From: Streptomyces pyxinicus
GTDB lineage: Bacteria; Actinomycetota; Actinomycetes; Streptomycetales; Streptomycetaceae
Reading direction: 5' to 3'
NCBI RefSeq assembly: GCF_024753135.1
Contig: NZ_JANUGP010000016.1
Location: forward strand, 108,448-172,447
Length of the DNA stretch: 64,000 nucleotides
The notes beneath the pieces are model-generated. The model was given only the letters and a program-made list of their open reading frames with translations. It was not told where the DNA came from and did not search any database. Shown one piece after another: positions 60,157 through 64,000 of this stretch. The position numbers were made by a program, and so were the translations under genes. The number at the start of each line of letters is the position of its first letter. The first letter of the stretch is position 1.

Positions 60157-61550
60157 CCCACGCCGCTTCCCCGCCCGCCCCGGCCACCGAGGTCTGCCGG
60201 TTCACCGTCGAGGCACCGGACGGCCGCGCCGACCTCGCCGTCCCGGTCACCACCACGGTCTCCGACCTGCTGCCGGTCCTGCTGCGCCAGGTCACCACCG
60301 CCCCCGGCGCGCAGGGCGCCCCCTGGGTGCTGCAACGCCTCGGCGAGGAGCCCCTTGACCCCGAGGCGACCCCCGAGAGCGCCGGGCTGCGCGAGGGCGA
60401 CATCCTGCATCTGCGGCCGGCCGACGCGGCGCTGCCCGCCCTGCGGTACGACGACATCGCGGACGGTGTCGCGCACGCCGTCGGCGCGGGACCCGGCCGC
60501 TGGCGCTCCGAGCTCACCCGCCGCCTCGGCCTCGCCCTGTCCTGCCTGGCCCTGGCCGCGCTCGCCGCCGCGACGCTCGGCGCGGGCCCCGGCCCCGGCA
60601 CCGCGGCCGCCGCCGCGGCGATCGCCCTGGTACTGGCCGTCGGCTGCGCCACGGCCGCCCGGATGCGGGCCGACCGGGGCAGCGTCCTGGTCGCCGGGAC
60701 CGGTGCGTTCGGCTTCGCCGCCCTGGCCGGCACCACGCTGCGCGAAGGCCCCGCCGGGGAGTTCGCCCCGGGGCTGACCGGCGTGCTCGCGGGCGCCGTC
60801 TGCGTGGTCGCGCTGGCCGGTGTGCTGCTCGCGCTGGACGCGCTCCCGCTGGTGGTGCCCGGCACCGTGCTGCTCACGGCGGTCGCCGCCGCGGCCGGCG
60901 CGGGACTGGCCGAGGGCACCGGACTGCACGGTGTCCAGGCCGCCTCGGTGGTCGCGGTGGCCCTGTTCGTGCTCGGGCACCTCGCACCCCGGCTGGCCCT
61001 GCGCACGGCCCGGCTGCGGGTGCCCCAACTGCCGCACGACGCCGAGGAACTCCAGCAGGACATCGAGCCCGAGCCCGGCGAGAGCGTCGGCCGCCGGGTC
61101 GCCGTCGCCACCGCCTGCGTCGACATGATCAGCGTCTCCTCCGCGCTGGTGTGGGGCGTCGCCCTCTGGCTGCTCGTCGACCGTGAGCGCGGTTGGGCGG
61201 GCTGGCTGCTGCCGCTCGCGCTCAGCCTGGCCGTGCTGCTCCGTGCGCGCGGCACCAACGGCACCCTCCAGCGGGTCTCCGCCGTCCTGGCGGGCGCCTA
61301 CGGCATCGGGCTCGTGCTGATCGTCCGCGTGGCGCCCACCGGTCCGGGCGGGCGGGCCGTCGTACTCGCCGTGCTGCTGGCCGCCGCGCTGGCGCTGCTC
61401 GTCGGCGCCTGGCGGCTGCCGCGCGCCCGGCTGCTGCCGGTGTGGGGCCACTTCGGCGACCTGCTGGAGATCCTCACGGCCATCGCCCTGCTGCCGCTGC
61501 TGCTCCAGGTGCTGCACGCGTACGCGTACTTCCGCGGCCTCGCGGGCTAG
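60153..61550 (+). CDS. eccD: type VII secretion integral membrane protein EccD, 465 aa
   Basis: The N-terminus (about residues 12-95) is a ubiquitin-like domain (RFTVEAPDGRADLAVPVTT, LREGDILHLRPA) followed by about 11 membrane helices that line the secretion membrane pore. Length and layout are as in EccD. ATG 60153 overlaps the eccC stop (ATGA), so it is translationally coupled. Confidence 0.93.
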   Translation: MTHAASPPAPATEVCRFTVEAPDGRADLAVPVTTTVSDLLPVLLRQVTTAPGAQGAPWVLQRLGEEPLDPEATPESAGLREGDILHLRPADAALPALRYDDIADGVAHAVGAGPGRWRSELTRRLGLALSCLALAALAAATLGAGPGPGTAAAAAAIALVLAVGCATAARMRADRGSVLVAGTGAFGFAALAGTTLREGPAGEFAPGLTGVLAGAVCVVALAGVLLALDALPLVVPGTVLLTAVAAAAGAGLAEGTGLHGVQAASVVAVALFVLGHLAPRLALRTARLRVPQLPHDAEELQQDIEPEPGESVGRRVAVATACVDMISVSSALVWGVALWLLVDRERGWAGWLLPLALSLAVLLRARGTNGTLQRVSAVLAGAYGIGLVLIVRVAPTGPGGRAVVLAVLLAAALALLVGAWRLPRARLLPVWGHFGDLLEILTAIALLPLLLQVLHAYAYFRGLAG

Positions 61551-61561
61551 GAGGGACACGC

Positions 61562-62851
61562 ATGCAGACGCGACGCGATCACGTGCAGGCCTACCAGTTC
61601 GCCATGGGCCGCCTCGCCTCCTCCCTGGTCAGCGGGGACCCCGGCCGGGGCGACAGCCCGACCCGGCGGTCCGCGCTCGGCTCGGTCTTCGGGGCGGGCC
61701 TGGTGGTGCTGCTGTGCGCCGGGTTCGGGGTGTACGGGCTGATCTCCCCGGCGGCCGAGGACGACTGGCGCAAGGACGGGACCGTCGTCCTGGAGCAGGA
61801 CACCGGCACCCGCTACGTCTACGCCGACGGCGTCCTGCGTCCCGTCCGCAACTACGCCTCCGCCCTGCTCATCGCGGGCGAGCGGACCGCCCCCGAGACA
61901 GTGTCCGCCAAGTCCCTGGCCGGGGTACGGCACAGCACGCCCGTCGGCATCCAGGGTGCTCCCGACACCGTCCCCGAGGCGTCCGCGCTGGCCACCGGGG
62001 CGTGGTCGCGCTGTCTGCCGGCCCACGCGACGGCGGGCAAGGGCCAGACCCTCGTCTTCGGCGGCTCCGCCGCGCGCACCGCGCTGCCCGACGACCGGCT
62101 GGTGCTGCTCGGCGGCCCCAAGGGCGCCCGGTACCTGCTCGTGCGCGGCGTCAAGTACCCGGTGCCCGGCGCCTCGGCGCTGGTCGCCCTCGGCCTGGAC
62201 GACCAGGCGGTGCTGCCCGCCACCGCCGACTGGCTGGCCGCCGTCCCGACCGGCGCCCCGCTCGCCGCGCCGGTGCCGGCCGGCAGCGGGAAGGCGGCCG
62301 GGAAGGTCGCCGGACAGGCCGCGCGGGTCGGCGAGGTCTTCCGCGCCGGCACCGGCACCGCCGAGCACGACTACCTGATGCACGCCGACGGACTGGCCCG
62401 CGTCAACGCCACCGAGTACGCCCTGCTCGCCGCCCGCCCCGGCGCGCCCGCGCCGCGACAGGTCGGGCAGGCGGACATCGCGGCCGTCCCGGTCTCGGCC
62501 GAGCACGGCACGACCGGCCGGGTGCCCGACCTCTCCGGCGTCCACGCCCTGGACGGCGCCACCGTCTGCCTGACCGAACTCACCGGCGGCCGGCACCGGA
62601 TCACCGTGACCGCACCCGGTGACGGAGGCGTCGTCCTGCCGCCCGGCGGCGGTGCCCTGGCGACCTCCGACGGCGGCCGGAACCAGTACCTGATCACCGA
62701 GCAGGGCCGGAAGTACCGGATCGCCGACGCCGACGCCGCGCGGGCCCTCGGGTTCCACGACGGCGAGCACCGGCTGACGCTGCCCGCGGGCGTCCTCGCC
62801 CTCGTCCCCGACGGCCCGGTGCTCAGCCGGTCCGCCGCGGCGAAGGGCTGA
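61562..62851 (+). CDS. eccB: type VII secretion protein EccB, 429 aa
   Basis: EccB is recognised from the N-terminus QTRRDHVQAYQFAMGRL and one membrane helix (FGAGLVVLLCAGFGVYGLI, about residues 41-60) followed by a large extracytoplasmic part with the repeated R1-type strands. Two Cys are present outside the membrane (SRCLPA, ATVCLTE), consistent with the EccB disulfide. It begins 11 bp after eccD with GGAGGG as ribosome site. Confidence 0.93.
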   Translation: MQTRRDHVQAYQFAMGRLASSLVSGDPGRGDSPTRRSALGSVFGAGLVVLLCAGFGVYGLISPAAEDDWRKDGTVVLEQDTGTRYVYADGVLRPVRNYASALLIAGERTAPETVSAKSLAGVRHSTPVGIQGAPDTVPEASALATGAWSRCLPAHATAGKGQTLVFGGSAARTALPDDRLVLLGGPKGARYLLVRGVKYPVPGASALVALGLDDQAVLPATADWLAAVPTGAPLAAPVPAGSGKAAGKVAGQAARVGEVFRAGTGTAEHDYLMHADGLARVNATEYALLAARPGAPAPRQVGQADIAAVPVSAEHGTTGRVPDLSGVHALDGATVCLTELTGGRHRITVTAPGDGGVVLPPGGGALATSDGGRNQYLITEQGRKYRIADADAARALGFHDGEHRLTLPAGVLALVPDGPVLSRSAAAKG

Positions 62852-62856
62852 GTCCG

Positions 62857-64000
62857 GTGGGCCGACTGCGGCTGCGCTCGACGCGGGTGGGCGACGCCCT
62901 GCTGATCCATCCCAAGGGCCGCTTCGACGAGCGGGCCGCCGCCTTCGCCGAGGGCATCACCGGGGACCCGGGGCACACCCTCGTCGTGGTGGACCTGCCC
63001 GCCGGCGCCCTCGCCACGGAGTGGGAGGCGGTGGCCAAGCTGCTGTCGTCCTCCCGGTACGGCAGCCCGCGGCTGGTGTTCGGCCGGGGCACGGGCGACG
63101 ACGTCCGCACGGCCGGCCGCCTCATCGCCACCCGGCTCGGCCGCGAGGTGCTCGCCCCCGACGGCGACCTCATCCCCACCCGCTCCGGCCAGTTGTTCGT
63201 GCCCGGCGACGACGGCGCCGCCTGGCTGCGCTTCCGGCCGGGCCGCGACGCCGAGCCCGTGGGGCAGCGCTTCCCCAAACCGCACTGGGAGTTCTCGGCG
63301 CCGGCCCGCACCCGGCCGGCCGGCACCCACTCCGTCGCCCAGCCGGTACCGGCGGGCGTGTGGCTGCGCCGTACCGACGGGGACCCGCCGGCCGGCCGGT
63401 ACCGGCGCGCGATGGAGACCCTGCCCATCGACGCGGACCTCTACCTGGTCGCCCTCGGCAGCCCCGGCACCCCGCCGCTGGCACTCGCCGACGTGGCCCG
63501 CTTCTGGGACACGGTGCTGCCCGGCGCCCGGTCCGCCGTACGGTTCCTGCTGTACGGCGCCCTCGACACGCCGGCCGACCGCGCACCCGGCCAGGCCCTC
63601 GCCGACGCCCTGGGCCACCGGACCGTCCTGTACGGCGGGCCGGTCCCGGGCGAGACGGGTGCGGCTGCCGAGGCGGCCGAGGCGGTGTACGTGCCCTCCG
63701 AGGTCGCGCTGCCGGTTCCGGATTCCGCGTCCGTGCCCGTGCCCGTGCCGCTGCCGCTGCCGCGCATTCGGACGGAGTCGGGGGGCGGGTCCGCCGCGGG
63801 GACCACTGCCGCGGCGGGCGCGGGGACGGCCAAGGGCTCAGACACGGAGCCGACGTCCGTTCCGGAACCGTCGCCCGAGGCAGTGCAGGCGGCCGTTTCG
63901 GCTGCGGCGCCCCTCCCGTTCCCGCCGAACTCCCCGGCACCGTCCCCCGAACCGGCTCCGGAGATCACCGAACCCCAGCAGCCCGACCCGGTTCCCCCGG
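62857..64000 (+). CDS. type VII secretion locus protein, 3' end outside window (381 codons seen)
   Basis: The frame opens with GTG 5 bp after the eccB stop and stays open to the window edge. Residues 1-280 are a folded-looking region (RLRLRSTRVGDALLIHPKGR, TLVVVDLPAGAL, LYLVALGSPGTPPLALADVARFWDTVL); residues 280-381 are low-complexity Pro/Ala/Glu (VPVPVPLPLPR, PEPSPEAVQAA, SPAPSPEPAPE). No membrane helix occurs in the visible part. It is not EccE, which has two helices near its N-terminus. Proteins with a Pro-rich linker and a separate C-terminal domain follow eccB in Streptomyces loci, so a further domain probably lies beyond 64000. Function is not known. Confidence 0.75.
   Translation, partial: MGRLRLRSTRVGDALLIHPKGRFDERAAAFAEGITGDPGHTLVVVDLPAGALATEWEAVAKLLSSSRYGSPRLVFGRGTGDDVRTAGRLIATRLGREVLAPDGDLIPTRSGQLFVPGDDGAAWLRFRPGRDAEPVGQRFPKPHWEFSAPARTRPAGTHSVAQPVPAGVWLRRTDGDPPAGRYRRAMETLPIDADLYLVALGSPGTPPLALADVARFWDTVLPGARSAVRFLLYGALDTPADRAPGQALADALGHRTVLYGGPVPGETGAAAEAAEAVYVPSEVALPVPDSASVPVPVPLPLPRIRTESGGGSAAGTTAAAGAGTAKGSDTEPTSVPEPSPEAVQAAVSAAAPLPFPPNSPAPSPEPAPEITEPQQPDPVPP

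Noticed and set aside
1..64000. CRISPR arrays, insertion sequences, tRNA genes, attachment sites
   Set aside because: No regularly spaced repeats, transposase motifs, tRNA-like cloverleaf sequences or long direct repeats were found on reading through.

Overview
The window is about 72-75% G+C by eye, with strong third-position GC bias, many GTG starts (and one TTG), leaderless promoters with a TAnnnT box just before the start codon, and Streptomyces hallmark families (SARP-type ATPase regulator, DUF574 methyltransferase, NACHT ATPase with a membrane tail, type VII secretion ATPase). It is almost certainly chromosomal DNA of a Streptomyces or close relative. All calls are from reading the sequence; no database search was run.

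Layout. (1) 1-3.8 kb: a VOC-family protein, a secreted protein with an internal duplication, a divergent pair of a sugar-type nucleotidyltransferase and a GT1 glycosyltransferase, and a small cupin. (2) 3.85-9.7 kb: a compact locus that looks like a regulated proteolytic conflict system. It holds a trypsin-like peptidase with a helical N-terminus, a translationally coupled protein that fuses a second trypsin-like peptidase to a divergent GroEL-like chaperonin, and a convergent NACHT NTPase with a polytopic membrane tail. (3) 9.9-30.4 kb: an NRPS-PKS gene cluster. The leftward arm encodes ACP, acyl-CoA dehydrogenase, FkbH-like protein and 3-hydroxyacyl-CoA dehydrogenase (the hydroxymalonyl-ACP set, without the usual O-methyltransferase), then a glutaryl-CoA-dehydrogenase-like enzyme and a class III CoA-transferase. 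The rightward arm encodes an NRPS with a damaged first module, a KS-(AT remnant)-ACP-C-A-PCP-E hybrid, and a KAS III-like enzyme in the place of a thioesterase. A 362-bp divergent promoter region lies between the arms.

(4) 30.5-36.4 kb: small regulatory and metabolic genes, including an SDR/TetR divergent pair with a perfect 20-bp palindrome, a DLH-family protein lacking its nucleophile, an oleate hydratase, and an ECF sigma factor coupled to a helical partner. (5) 36.9-50.2 kb: a DUF574 methyltransferase, a GlxA-type regulator with a cysteine hydrolase, RidA, a LysR/beta-propeller pair, a MarR/esterase pair, a STAS protein, an M24-like peptidase, an XRE-cupin regulator beside an arylsulfotransferase-like/NCS2 permease operon, and an FAD monooxygenase/TetR pair. 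Several divergent pairs have inverted-repeat operator candidates readable by eye. (6) 50.3-64 kb: a large SARP-ATPase regulator, a ricin-lectin membrane protein, an atypical LuxR regulator, and the core of a type VII secretion locus (EccC, EccD, EccB and the start of a further gene cut by the window edge).

The genes thought to work together are the peptidase/chaperonin/NACHT locus, the two arms of the NRPS-PKS cluster (extender supply plus assembly line plus release), the regulator-target pairs with their shared operators, and the ecc operon with its divergent regulator. No tRNA, rRNA, CRISPR array, insertion sequence or transposase was seen.
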